Positions 1 through 10,454 of a DNA stretch of 64,000 nucleotides are shown one piece after another. The position numbers were made by a program, and so were the translations under genes. Below the pieces are notes generated by a model, which saw only the letters and a list, made by a program, of their open reading frames with translations, did not search any database and was not told where the DNA came from. The stretch is from NCBI RefSeq assembly GCF_900102785.1, contig NZ_FNGC01000018.1, positions 1 to 64,000 on the forward strand, written 5' to 3'. Within the stretch, counting starts at the first letter, position 1. Each line of letters starts with the position of its first letter. The stretch is from Arthrobacter sp. ok362. Lineage in GTDB: Bacteria > Actinomycetota > Actinomycetes > Actinomycetales > Micrococcaceae.

Positions 1-961
1 CCAGACGCTCGGCGAGGATCCGGGCGCCGGCCAGGACACGCTCCTGGCGTTCCTTGAACTCCGGGGACGCCGCGATCTTGAACGCCACGGCCTTGCCGGC
101 GATGACGTGCTCCAGCGGGCCGCCCTGCTGGCCGGGGAACACCGCGGAGTTGATCTTCTTGGCGATGTCGGCGTCGTTGGACAGGATGATGCCGCCGCGC
201 GGACCGGCGAGGGTCTTGTGCGTCGTGGACGTGGTGACGTGGGCGTGCGGGACCGGGGACGGGTGCAGCCCGGCCGCCACCAGGCCAGCGAAGTGGGCCA
301 TGTCCACCATCAGGTAGGCGCCCACCGAATCCGCGATCCGCCGGAACTCGGCAAAGTCCAGCTGCCGGGCGTACGCGGACCAGCCGGCCACGATCAGGGC
401 CGGCTTGTGCTCCCGGGCCAGGCGCTCGACCTCGGCCATGTCGATCCGGTGGTCCTCCTCGCGGACCTGGTACGGGATGACGTTGTAGAGCCGGCCGGAG
501 AAGTTGATCTTCATTCCGTGCGTCAGGTGCCCGCCGTGGGCCAGGTTCAGGCCCATGATGGTATCGCCCGGACGGATCAGGGCATGCATCACCGAGGCGT
601 TGGCCTGCGCGCCCGAGTGCGGCTGCACGTTCGCGTACTCCGCGCCGAACAGGGCCTTGACCCGGTCGATGGCGAGCTGTTCGACCACGTCAACGTGCTC
701 GCAGCCGCCGTAGTAGCGCTTGCCCGGGTAGCCCTCGGCGTACTTGTTCGTCAGCACCGAACCCTGCGCCTGCATGACAGCTTTGGCGGTGTGGTTCTCC
801 GACGCGATCATCTCCAGCCCGTCGCGCTGGCGGGTAAGCTCGGCGTCGATCCTCGCCGCGATCTCCGGATCCAGCGCGGACAGGTCCGCGTCCAGGCTCG
901 GCGAGACTACCTGCTCGAACGCGACTGTGCTTGTGCCTGCGGCCGCGGCTGCCGCGCTCAC
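1..961 (-). CDS. glyA: Serine hydroxymethyltransferase, C-terminus cut by window edge
   Basis: PLP enzyme that interconverts serine and glycine with tetrahydrofolate in the cytoplasm. The visible part reads through the SHMT landmarks: the N-terminal IASEN motif, YAEGYPGKRYYGG, and STTHKTLAGPRGG with the PLP lysine at about residue 249. No ATG lies near the front. The reading frame opens at a GTG that overlaps the gcvH stop (GTGA, 4-nt overlap), so translation is probably coupled to gcvH. The first dozen residues are Ala-rich before the conserved region. The gene continues below position 1, so its C-terminal quarter is not seen. Its position after gcvH fits shared glycine/one-carbon control. 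Confidence 0.95.
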   Translation of the reverse strand, partial: MSAAAAAAGTSTVAFEQVVSPSLDADLSALDPEIAARIDAELTRQRDGLEMIASENHTAKAVMQAQGSVLTNKYAEGYPGKRYYGGCEHVDVVEQLAIDRVKALFGAEYANVQPHSGAQANASVMHALIRPGDTIMGLNLAHGGHLTHGMKINFSGRLYNVIPYQVREEDHRIDMAEVERLAREHKPALIVAGWSAYARQLDFAEFRRIADSVGAYLMVDMAHFAGLVAAGLHPSPVPHAHVTTSTTHKTLAGPRGGIILSNDADIAKKINSAVFPGQQGGPLEHVIAGKAVAFKIAASPEFKERQERVLAGARILAERL

Positions 962-1353
962 AGTTCGCCGCCGTTCTTGGACGCGTACTCCTGGGCCGAG
1001 AGCAGCGGGCCCTCGGACTCCGCGGCGACCTTGAACAGCCAGCCGGCCCCGTACGGGTCGGAGTTGATCAGCGCGGGATCGGAGACAACGGCGTCGTTGA
1101 TCTCCGTCACCTCACCCGTGACCGGCGAGTACAGATCAGAGACGGACTTGGTCGATTCGACCTCGCCGCAGGTCTCCCCCGCGGTCACCCTCGAGCCGAC
1201 CTCGGGCAGATCCACGTAGACGATATCGCCCAGGGCGTCCGTGGCCACGGCGGAGATGCCGATGGAAACTGTGTTCGACCCGGCGTTGCCGGAGTCCCGC
1301 GAAACCCACTCGTGCTCGTCGGAGTACTGCAGTTCAGGGGCAACTTTTGCCAT
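958..1353 (-). CDS. gcvH: Glycine cleavage system H protein
   Basis: Lipoyl carrier protein that shuttles the aminomethyl group between GcvP, GcvT and the lipoamide dehydrogenase. It is 131 residues, normal for the family. The lipoylation motif ESTKSVSDLYSP is intact, with the modified lysine at residue 69. I chose the ATG at 1353 because the protein then begins MAKVAPELQYSDEHEW, and an AAGGAAAA ribosome site lies just upstream; a longer in-frame reading enters REP-like repeat DNA and is not credible. It overlaps glyA by four bases. Unusually, it is separated from gcvT by about 700 bp, so it may have its own promoter. Confidence 0.96.
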   Translation of the reverse strand: MAKVAPELQYSDEHEWVSRDSGNAGSNTVSIGISAVATDALGDIVYVDLPEVGSRVTAGETCGEVESTKSVSDLYSPVTGEVTEINDAVVSDPALINSDPYGAGWLFKVAAESEGPLLSAQEYASKNGGEL

Positions 1354-1466
1354 GTGTTTTTCCTTTGCGTTTGAAAAGTCGTGGGCTAAATCAATTGTGG
1401 CTGAGGTACGCGGCAACGACCGTGGCCGGGTTGGGTGGCGGTTGAGGCAATTCCTCCCCGCCATCT

Positions 1467-1953
1467 CCCTAACCTCGCAAGCTCGGCCAGGGAACCCTGA
1501 TGGCGTGGGCCCACGCATGCTCGGTCGCGATGGCGCCCGCTGAGCGGACGCGACGCTCCCTTAGACGCACGCTTCCGGAATCCCCTCACCCGCCGCTATT
1601 CAGTTCAGTTCTGGACGCCAACAGTTTTCGAAAAGACACCAGTTCCGGAAGAAACAGTGGCCGTTCGTATTCTTCTAGAGCCGGGCTGCTTCTTGGCTCC
1701 AAGGGTGTCATCAAGCTCAACCCCCAATGATCGAGCTTGGCGTGGCGCCCGGTGGGACAAGCCGAGCCGCGGTAGGCGGCATATCCCCCAGCACCTTGGC
1801 TTTCGAAGGCGCCGGTTCCCGTCGGTCCGGATGTGGCGTGATGTCTCGAAGGTGACGTGCCCCCGAGGGGCCGGCCGGGCTGGGTTTTCGAAAGCGTGCG
1901 TCTAAGCGAGTGACCGCCGTCCGGGTTCCCTGACCGAGCTTGCGAGGTTAGGG
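1467..1953. repeat. Pair of REP-like inverted repeats in the gcvT-gcvH gap
   Basis: Positions 1467-1497 and 1923-1953 are 31-base inverted copies of each other with one mismatch. A second shared block, CTTAGACGCACGCTT, lies at 1560-1574 and is inverted at 1892-1906. The right copy can itself fold (CCCTGACC pairs with GGTTAGGG around a 10-nt loop). This looks like a pair of repetitive extragenic palindromic elements inserted head to head. The 1354-2054 stretch shows no convincing gene. Whether the family recurs elsewhere in the genome cannot be seen here. Confidence 0.7.
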
Positions 1954-2054
1954 GGACGGTGGGAAAGCGAGCGAGCACGCGTGAAAACCCAGACGGACGG
2001 CCCCGGTGCCGGGTACCGCTGAGGCACCCGGGAACCGATGACGTACTGGCCGGG

Positions 2055-3218
2055 CTACTTTTGGCGCTTGTAGAAAGGCAGTGCGACCACTTCGAACGGC
2101 TCGGCCTTGCCGCGGAGGTCGATGTCCAGGGCGGTGCCGGGCTCGGCGAGCTCGACGTCGACGTAGGCCATCGCGACCGGGTAGCCGAGGCTGGGGCTGG
2201 GCTGGCCGGAGGTGACTTCGCCGACGACGTTGCCGTCCTTGAGGACCGGGTAGTGGCCGCGGCCGGCCCGGCGTCCGAGGCCCTTGAGCCCGACGAGCTT
2301 GCGGCCCGTGGTGGCGCCGGCGCCGGCTTCCTTCTTGGCGGCCAGTGCGGCCTTGCCGATGAAGTCGCCTTCCTTGGACAGCGCGACGACGGGGCCCAGG
2401 CCGGCGGCGAACGGATCGCCTTCGAGGGTGAGCTCGTTGCCGTAGAGCGGCATGCCCGCCTCGAGGCGGAGCGAATCGCGGGATGCGAGCCCGGCGGGGG
2501 TCAGCTCGCCGTCTTCGGCGATGGCGACGAGCGCCTGCCAGAGCGCGGCGGCGTCGTCGTTGGCGACGAAGATCTCGAAGCCGTCTTCACCGGTGTAGCC
2601 GGTGCGGGCCAGCAGGAGGTCCTGGCTGGCGCCGCCGAACATGAACGGGACGTCTACGGCGGCGTAGTACTTCAGGCCGGTGACGAGTTCGTGCTCCGCG
2701 GCGGGAACCAGGCGCAGCAGGATTTCCTGGGCCTTGGGTCCCTGGACGGCGATCAGCGAGGTCTCGGCGGAGGCGTCCTGGACCGTGACGTCGAAACCCC
2801 CTTCTTTGCCGGAACCAGCCCGCTCGGCCAGGGCCGCGGCCACGACCTTGGCGTTGCCCGCGTTGGGGACCACGAGGAACTTGTCAGTGCCGTCGGCCGC
2901 CGCCGGACGCCGGTAGGTGATGAGGTCGTCGATGATGCCGCCGTCCTCGTTGCAGATCAGCGAGTACTTGGCCTTACCGATCGACATCGCGGAGATCTTG
3001 CCGACCAGGGCGTAATCCAGGAAGGCTGCGGCGTCCGGGCCGGTGACCCAGACTTCGCCCATGTGGGAGAGGTCGAACAGGCCCGCGGACTTGCGGACGG
3101 CGTGGTGCTCGGCGAGTTCGGAGCTGTACTTCAGGGGCATCTGCCAGCCGCCGAAGTCCGTGAAGGAGGCTCCGAGCTTCTTGTGCTCTTCGTACAGGGC
3201 CGTGTAGTTCTCAGTCAT
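2055..3218 (-). CDS. gcvT: Glycine cleavage system T protein (aminomethyltransferase)
   Basis: Releases ammonia from the aminomethyl-lipoyl H protein and passes the methylene group to tetrahydrofolate. The 387-residue product has the family pattern: an N-terminal FTDFGGWQMPLKY, DLSHMGEVWVTGPDA, the central YTGEDGFEIF folate-domain motif, and a C-terminal GCV_T_C region with GEVTSGQPSPSLGYPVAMAYV. Length is typical. It starts 12 bases after the gcvP stop, so the two are one transcript under the glycine riboswitch. Downstream lies the 700-bp repeat-bearing gap before gcvH. Confidence 0.97.
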   Translation of the reverse strand: MTENYTALYEEHKKLGASFTDFGGWQMPLKYSSELAEHHAVRKSAGLFDLSHMGEVWVTGPDAAAFLDYALVGKISAMSIGKAKYSLICNEDGGIIDDLITYRRPAAADGTDKFLVVPNAGNAKVVAAALAERAGSGKEGGFDVTVQDASAETSLIAVQGPKAQEILLRLVPAAEHELVTGLKYYAAVDVPFMFGGASQDLLLARTGYTGEDGFEIFVANDDAAALWQALVAIAEDGELTPAGLASRDSLRLEAGMPLYGNELTLEGDPFAAGLGPVVALSKEGDFIGKAALAAKKEAGAGATTGRKLVGLKGLGRRAGRGHYPVLKDGNVVGEVTSGQPSPSLGYPVAMAYVDVELAEPGTALDIDLRGKAEPFEVVALPFYKRQK

Positions 3219-3230
3219 CGTTGGCTGTCC

Positions 3231-6125
<2,895 letters not shown>

Positions 6126-6179
6126 AACTCAGGCGGCGCAGGGTACGCCACATTGATTCGGGTTCCTCCCCGCTCTGTA

Positions 6180-6378
6180 TTGGACCTGAGAGTTTCCGCG
6201 CAGCCTGCGTTTGAGGGGCTCCGCTTGCACCGTCGGTGAGCACAGCATGTCCGGGACAAGCCTGCTACTTTCCAGAGATGCCTTGCCGCGGCGGTACGTG
6301 GGCCTGAGAGATTCCTGGGGAGGGTTTGCTCCTACGGCGCCTGCTTGTACCTACTTGCAGGGCTCTCCCGCCGCAGAT
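6180..6378 (-). ncRNA. Tandem glycine riboswitch upstream of gcvP
   Basis: Read on the minus strand, the gcvP leader holds two glycine aptamers in a row. The first (about 6300-6378) has GGGAGAGCCC, GCCGTAGGAGCAAAC and a closing GGAATCTCTCAGGCCC. The second (about 6182-6285) has ATCTCTGGAAAG, CACCGACGGTGCAAGC and GGAAACTCTCAGGTCC. These are the conserved cores of the class, in the usual cooperative double arrangement. It should couple glycine level to gcvPT expression. No separate terminator was recognised between aptamer 2 and the gcvP start, so I cannot say whether control is on transcription or translation. Confidence 0.95.
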
Positions 6379-6623
6379 CAAAGGCGTATTCAATTGGGGG
6401 TGACAACAGTCACAGCTCTCATTGTCCTATGCCGGGCGCGCGTCCGCAAACTCCCGGCGACCGGCCCACCCAAGGTTACGGGCAACGAGCCGCCCCCAGG
6501 TGAGTCCGCCAACGCGATTTCGCCGGACAGCGCCGGGGTCGCCGTAACGTTCCGGCGAAGTCGCAGGCTTCCGGCGAGTTCGGCGGAAGTAAGTGGCGGG
6601 GGTCGGCGGGGTGGGCCCGGGCG

Positions 6624-7163
6624 TCAGCGGCGCAGCCTCTCGACGGCGGCGAGGAGGCTCTCGACGTCCGCCTCGACTTCCGGAAGCGGCCCGCCCGGGC
6701 CCCGGCCCAGCATGGCGTTGAAGTACAGCCCGTCCCCCATGTACAGGACGGCCTTCGCCATGGCGGGTCCGACGTCGGCTGCCAGCAGTTCCAGCCAGCT
6801 CGCCTGGGCGGCGGCGAAGCGGCGGAGGGTCTCCCCGTGCGCCACCTCGGCGAGCCGCGTGGCCGCCACGAAGACCCGGTCCATGGGCGTGTCCGCCCAC
6901 ACCGAGGACTTGATGAAGTACGCCGCTGCCCCTTCGGGGGCCGCCGCCATGGCCGCAACATCGGCAGCCAGATGCTGGTCCAGCCGTTCCAGCAGGACCG
7001 CGATCATCGCCTCCTTCGTCGGGAAGTGGTAGAGCAGGCCGCCCTTGGAGACGCCGGCCCGGCGCGCGACGGCGTCCAGCGTCGCGGCGCGCTCACCGAC
7101 TTCGATGAGCAGGGCTTCGAAGGCATCGAGGACGGCCTCGCGGGCGACGGGTTTCCTGGGCAT
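6624..7163 (-). CDS. TetR-family transcriptional regulator
   Basis: Probable repressor of the divergent drug exporter. The 179-residue product has an N-terminal TetR helix-turn-helix (about residues 8-55) containing AATLDAVARRAGVSKGGLLYHFPTKEAMI, broken here only by the family's usual spacing, and a variable ligand-binding C-terminal part. I chose the ATG at 7163 (MPRKPVAREAVL); three ATGs further upstream would add only unconserved residues. The gene is divergent from the DHA2 transporter, and a perfect palindrome lies in the 68-bp space between them, so it probably represses both its own gene and the exporter until a drug-like ligand binds. Confidence 0.93.
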   Translation of the reverse strand: MPRKPVAREAVLDAFEALLIEVGERAATLDAVARRAGVSKGGLLYHFPTKEAMIAVLLERLDQHLAADVAAMAAAPEGAAAYFIKSSVWADTPMDRVFVAATRLAEVAHGETLRRFAAAQASWLELLAADVGPAMAKAVLYMGDGLYFNAMLGRGPGGPLPEVEADVESLLAAVERLRR

Positions 7164-7203
7164 GCATCCCATCATGCCTGTCATGCCACGCATTTCTTAA
7201 CTG

Positions 7204-7219
7204 TACCGTCCAGACGGTA
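7204..7219. promoter_or_regulatory. TetR operator palindrome between regulator and exporter
   Basis: TACCGTC-CA-GACGGTA is a perfect 7-2-7 inverted repeat in the gap between the TetR and exporter genes. It overlaps a TATAGT -10 box (7218-7223) for the exporter, whose ATG at 7232 is then only a couple of bases from the expected transcript start. The exporter mRNA is therefore probably leaderless, and repressor binding would block polymerase directly. Confidence 0.85.
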
Positions 7220-7231
7220 TAGTTACGTCTC

Positions 7232-8806
7232 ATGAGCATCTCGTCTATCACCGCAGCCACCAGCACCCCGGCCGCCACCGGCCCCCGGGCACCGTGGCGC
7301 GACTGGGTGGCGCTGGCCCTGCTGATGTTCCCGGTCCTGCTCGTGGCCGTGGACAACACCGCCCTGACGTTCGCGCTGCCGACCATCGCCACCAGCTTGT
7401 CCGCTTCCGGCGTCGAACTGCTCTGGATCATCGACGCTTATCCCCTGGTCCTGGCCGGACTCCTGGTCGCGATGGGCTCCCTGGGCGACAGGATCGGCCG
7501 GCGCCGGCTGCTCTTCGTGGGCAGCGCGGGTTTTGCCGCAGTGTCGGCCGCGACGGCGTTCGCACCGAGCGCCGAATGGCTGATCGCCGGCCGCGCCGCG
7601 CTTGGCCTCTTCGGCGCCATGCTCATGCCGTCCACGCTTTCCCTGATCCGCAACATCTTTCCGCAGCCCAACCGGCGCAGGCTCGCGGTGGCGATCTGGG
7701 CAGCGGGCTTCTCCGGCGGCGCCGCCCTCGGTCCGATTGCCGGCGGCTGGCTGGTGGAACACTTCTGGTGGGGCGCCGTCCTGCTGGTCGCGGTGCCGAT
7801 CATCCTGCCCCTGCTGTTGCTCGGTCCGGCGCTGATACCGGAATCCCGCGACCCGAAGCCCGGCCGCGTGGACGTGCCCAGCATCGCCATGTCCCTGCTG
7901 GTCATGGTGCCCGCTGTCTACGGGATCAAGACCCTCGCCACCCACGGGCATGCACCAGAGGCGTTCGCGAGCATCGGAGCCGGCCTGCTCATGGGCTATG
8001 CGTTCATCCGGCGTCAGCGCGCCCTGGCCCGCAACGAGGGTACGGCGCCGATGCTCGATGTCAGCCTCTTTGGCAACCGGATCTTCAGTACGGCCATCAT
8101 TGCCAACGTCCTGGCACTGTTCTCCTTCAACGGCTTCATTCTGTTCCTGGCCCAGCACCTGCAACTGCTGGAGGGCCAGTCCCCCTCGGCCTCCGGGGTA
8201 GCCATGGTCCCGGCCCTGATCGCCACAGTTGCGGCGGGGCTGTTCGTAGTCCCACTGGTGCGCAAGGTGCGGCCCGGCTTTGTTGTGGCCGGCGGGCTGC
8301 TGCTGAGCGCGGCGGGCTATTTCCTGGTGGCATTCGGCGACCACAGCCACGGCCCGTCCCTGCTCCTGGCCGCCCTGATGGTGCTCTGCCTGGGGGTGGG
8401 CGCCGCGGAGACGATCTCCAATGACCTGATCCTGGGCGCGGCGCCCGCGGACAAGGCCGGGGCCGCCGCGGCCATCTCCGAGACCGGCTATGAAGTGGGG
8501 TCCCTGCTGGGCACGGCGATCCTCGGCTCGATCCTGACGGCCTCCTACCAGGGCAACCTCCGGCTCCCCGCGGGCGTGACCGAGCTTGCCCCGGCCGCGG
8601 CCACCAGCCAGGCCGGCGAAACCCTCGCCGGCGCCGTGGAGCTCGCCCGGATGCTTCCGGCTCCCCTGGCGGAGGCAGTGACGGCGGCCGCGCGCACGGC
8701 CTTCGACTCTGGCGTCCACGTCACGGCGTCAATCGCGCTGGTCCTGATGGCCGGGGCCTGCGTCCTCGCCGCCGTCGTCCTGCGGACGGTGCCGAAGGCC
8801 AACTAA
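7232..8806 (+). CDS. DHA2-family (14-TMS) MFS multidrug exporter
   Basis: Proton-coupled efflux pump of the inner membrane, of the EmrB/QacA/SmvA type. The 524-residue protein shows the family motif LVAVDNTALTFALPTIA in helix 1, and WIIDAYPLVLAGLLVAMGSLGDRIGRRR split between helices 2 and 3 (the MFS motif A). There are about 14 hydrophobic segments over the whole length. An antiporter-type motif AGFSGGAALGPIAGG lies in helix 5, as in QacA and SmvA. Context supports drug-inducible efflux: a divergent TetR gene and a shared operator. The substrate cannot be read from sequence; quaternary ammonium compounds or dyes are common for the family. Confidence 0.93.
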   Translation: MSISSITAATSTPAATGPRAPWRDWVALALLMFPVLLVAVDNTALTFALPTIATSLSASGVELLWIIDAYPLVLAGLLVAMGSLGDRIGRRRLLFVGSAGFAAVSAATAFAPSAEWLIAGRAALGLFGAMLMPSTLSLIRNIFPQPNRRRLAVAIWAAGFSGGAALGPIAGGWLVEHFWWGAVLLVAVPIILPLLLLGPALIPESRDPKPGRVDVPSIAMSLLVMVPAVYGIKTLATHGHAPEAFASIGAGLLMGYAFIRRQRALARNEGTAPMLDVSLFGNRIFSTAIIANVLALFSFNGFILFLAQHLQLLEGQSPSASGVAMVPALIATVAAGLFVVPLVRKVRPGFVVAGGLLLSAAGYFLVAFGDHSHGPSLLLAALMVLCLGVGAAETISNDLILGAAPADKAGAAAAISETGYEVGSLLGTAILGSILTASYQGNLRLPAGVTELAPAAATSQAGETLAGAVELARMLPAPLAEAVTAAARTAFDSGVHVTASIALVLMAGACVLAAVVLRTVPKAN

Positions 8807-8811
8807 CAGGC

Positions 8812-9285
8812 TTACCGGCCGTCGACGTACTTCTGCAGGGCGTCCAGCAGCTCACCGGTGCCTTCCTTGCGCCCGGCGACCTGCGCCTCGTCGCTGGCCC
8901 GGGAGCCCGTGAAGAATGCGCCTTGCTCGGTCAGGGTCAGGAGGGTGCCGTCGCCGTCGGGCTCGAGTTCGATCGTGCTGAGCGAGACAGACATGCGCTC
9001 GCCATCCAGGAGCATCTCGTAGGTGTAGATGATCCGCTCGTTCTCGACGATGTCGTGGTAGATCGCATGCATGGTGGAGACGAAGCCGCCCGCCGGGCCG
9101 CCGACGTCGGTCTCGCGGCCACCCACCCGGAAGTCCAGGCTGGACTCGCCCTGTTCCCAGTCCGGCGGCCCGCCGAACCAGTTCTTCTTGCGCTCGTGGT
9201 CGGCGAAGGCGTTGTAGACGGCCGACGGCGGGGCATTCAGTCGGCGTTCGAGGCTGAAGCTTGCATGGGTGACGGGGGTGTTCAT
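8812..9285 (-). CDS. SRPBCC/AHSA1-family protein
   Basis: Small START-like fold protein of the Aha1-C-terminal (AHSA1, PF08327) type, 157 residues. It has the family pattern: SLERRLNAPPSAVYNAFAD near the N-terminus, a central W-F-GG-P segment, FRVGGRE, and IIYTYEMLLDG. Members bind hydrophobic ligands, but the actual function is usually unknown. The start overlaps the stop of the upstream ArsR gene by four bases (ATGA), so the two are cotranslated. ArsR-SRPBCC pairs are a recurrent bacterial gene pair. It converges on the exporter with only five bases between the stops. Confidence 0.9.
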   Translation of the reverse strand: MNTPVTHASFSLERRLNAPPSAVYNAFADHERKKNWFGGPPDWEQGESSLDFRVGGRETDVGGPAGGFVSTMHAIYHDIVENERIIYTYEMLLDGERMSVSLSTIELEPDGDGTLLTLTEQGAFFTGSRASDEAQVAGRKEGTGELLDALQKYVDGR

Positions 9286-9671
9286 TGCGTGCTCCTCGGT
9301 GAGGGCGGGTGTTCGTTGCTGGCTGGCTGGCCGCGGGAAAGGAAGTCCTCGAGCCTGTCGAGGCGGCGCTCCCCCGGCGTCCGACGCTGGCCCAGCCAGT
9401 CTTCTGCGCGTCGGACCGTGGCGTGGTCAATGCTGCAGCTGCGAACCCTGCCGATTTTCTCACTGCGAATCAGGCCGCTGGCTTCCAGGACCTGGAGGTG
9501 CTGAACAACGGCGGGCAGGCTCATCCCGAATGGCGCGGCCAGCTCGGAGACCGCCGCCGGCCCGTCGCAGAGCCGGACCAGGATCGCACGGCGGGTAGGG
9601 TCGGCGAGCGCGTGGAAGACGACGTCGAGCTCCCGGTCGCTGAGCGGTTGATCCACCGAATTGTTAAGCAC
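9282..9671 (-). CDS. ArsR-family winged-helix regulator (SRPBCC-linked type)
   Basis: 129-residue DNA-binding repressor. It has LSDRELDVVFHALADPTRRAILVRL, split across helices 1-2, then AVSELAAPFGMSLPAVVQHLQVLEASGLI, the ArsR recognition helix, and a basic wing. The cysteine metal site of arsenic or cadmium sensors (ELCVCDL) is absent, so it is not a classic metal sensor. It belongs to the subgroup paired with SRPBCC proteins. The start is a GTG at 9671 that directly abuts a 12-bp perfect palindrome, suggesting autoregulation and a very short or absent leader. Confidence 0.93.
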   Translation of the reverse strand: MLNNSVDQPLSDRELDVVFHALADPTRRAILVRLCDGPAAVSELAAPFGMSLPAVVQHLQVLEASGLIRSEKIGRVRSCSIDHATVRRAEDWLGQRRTPGERRLDRLEDFLSRGQPASNEHPPSPRSTQ

Positions 9672-9683
9672 ATACTTAAGTAT
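9672..9683. promoter_or_regulatory. ArsR operator palindrome at its own start codon
   Basis: ATACTTAAGTAT is a perfect 12-bp palindrome immediately upstream of the GTG start of the ArsR gene. Its AT-richness and symmetry in GC-rich surroundings mark it as the likely binding site of the ArsR dimer. Confidence 0.7.
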
Positions 9684-9743
9684 TCTCCGGCACCGGGGGA
9701 AGTCAAGGGGTTCCCGTGCTCGAACTCCCGCGATTAAACAGAG

Positions 9744-9778
9744 GCGTCCGGCGCCGGGAGAACTCCGGCGCCGGACGC
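9744..9778 (-). terminator. Strong hairpin downstream of dps
   Basis: A perfect 14-bp stem (GCGTCCGGCGCCGG with its complement) around a 7-nt loop lies between the dps stop and the ArsR gene. The minus-strand tail (CTCTGTTTAAT) is only weakly T-rich, while the plus-strand side has TTTTTA. It most likely ends the dps transcript. Confidence 0.75.
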
Positions 9779-9809
9779 TGATGCTTTTTAGGGGCGGGGG
9801 AGCCGGTTC

Positions 9810-10289
9810 CTACTTGTTGTCCGGGGTGGTCACGCTGGCGTTCGCCCGCATGGTCTCGGCATTCACCATCCAGGCATACTGCTCAAGCTTGGCAATGAAG
9901 GCATGCAGGAGGTCGGCGGTGGTGGGGTCTTCCTCATCCACTTCATCGTGCACTTTGCGCATCGTGCCGACGGCCGCCTCGAGGGCCGCGACAATCCGTT
10001 CGATGGCGTCCTTCGTGTTGATCAGACCGGCCGGGAACTGGGCGAGCGCTGTGGACTTGGAAACTGTGGAGCTGCGGCCGTCCGGCAGGGCGTGGATGGC
10101 GCGCATGCGCTCGGCGAGCTCGTCCGCGAAACCGCGGGCGGCCTCGACGATTTCGTCCAACTGGAGGTGAAGGTCCCGGAAGTTGGTCCCGACGATGTTC
10201 CAATGCGCTTGCTTGCCTTGAACGTGGAGTTCGATCAGGTCCACTAGGACCGCCTGCAGGTTGGCCGTCAGTGTAGGTGTTGCTTTCAT
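9810..10289 (-). CDS. dps: Dps-family DNA-protecting ferritin-like protein
   Basis: Dodecameric miniferritin that oxidises and stores iron and shields DNA in stress or starvation. At 159 residues it is the usual length. It has the ferroxidase-site segment KQAHWNIVGTNFRDLHLQLDEI (split: His near residue 30, then Asp and Glu) and a second helix AARGFADELAERMRAI. The C-terminus is short, with no long lysine-rich DNA-binding tail. It appears monocistronic, with a hairpin terminator downstream and a 13-bp direct repeat upstream that might be a control site. Confidence 0.95.
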   Translation of the reverse strand: MKATPTLTANLQAVLVDLIELHVQGKQAHWNIVGTNFRDLHLQLDEIVEAARGFADELAERMRAIHALPDGRSSTVSKSTALAQFPAGLINTKDAIERIVAALEAAVGTMRKVHDEVDEEDPTTADLLHAFIAKLEQYAWMVNAETMRANASVTTPDNK

Positions 10290-10413
10290 GCATCCTCCTC
10301 GATAGAACCGGTACCTTGCGGGCCGCGGGCGCCATCTGCCGGCACCCCGGCCGATGCTTCCGACGCTACCGCAGGGCAGGGACGGGCCGCGAGGTTCGGG
10401 GAGGAATTTCTCA

Positions 10414-10439
10414 GTCAGCTTACTAAGTCGGCTTACTAA
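10414..10439. repeat. 13-bp tandem repeat upstream of dps
   Basis: GTCAGCTTACTAA is followed directly by GTCGGCTTACTAA, two 13-bp units with one mismatch, between the sigma-28 stop and the dps start. On the minus strand this reads as two TTAGTAAG boxes spaced 13 bp apart. It could be a regulator site for dps. No known consensus was recognised. Confidence 0.55.
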
Positions 10440-10454
10440 CCGTTTCGGGAAGGC

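Noticed and set aside
107..1219. Plus-strand frame opposite glyA and gcvH
   Set aside because: Repetitive Val/Gly/Arg composition typical of antisense frames; glyA and gcvH are clear on the other strand.
7223..8719. Minus-strand frame opposite the MFS exporter
   Set aside because: Antisense shadow rich in Gly, Gln, His and Arg; the exporter has proper membrane segments and motifs.
9282..9671. Arsenic or metal-sensing ArsR
   Set aside because: The cysteine metal-binding motif is missing and no metal-resistance gene is adjacent.
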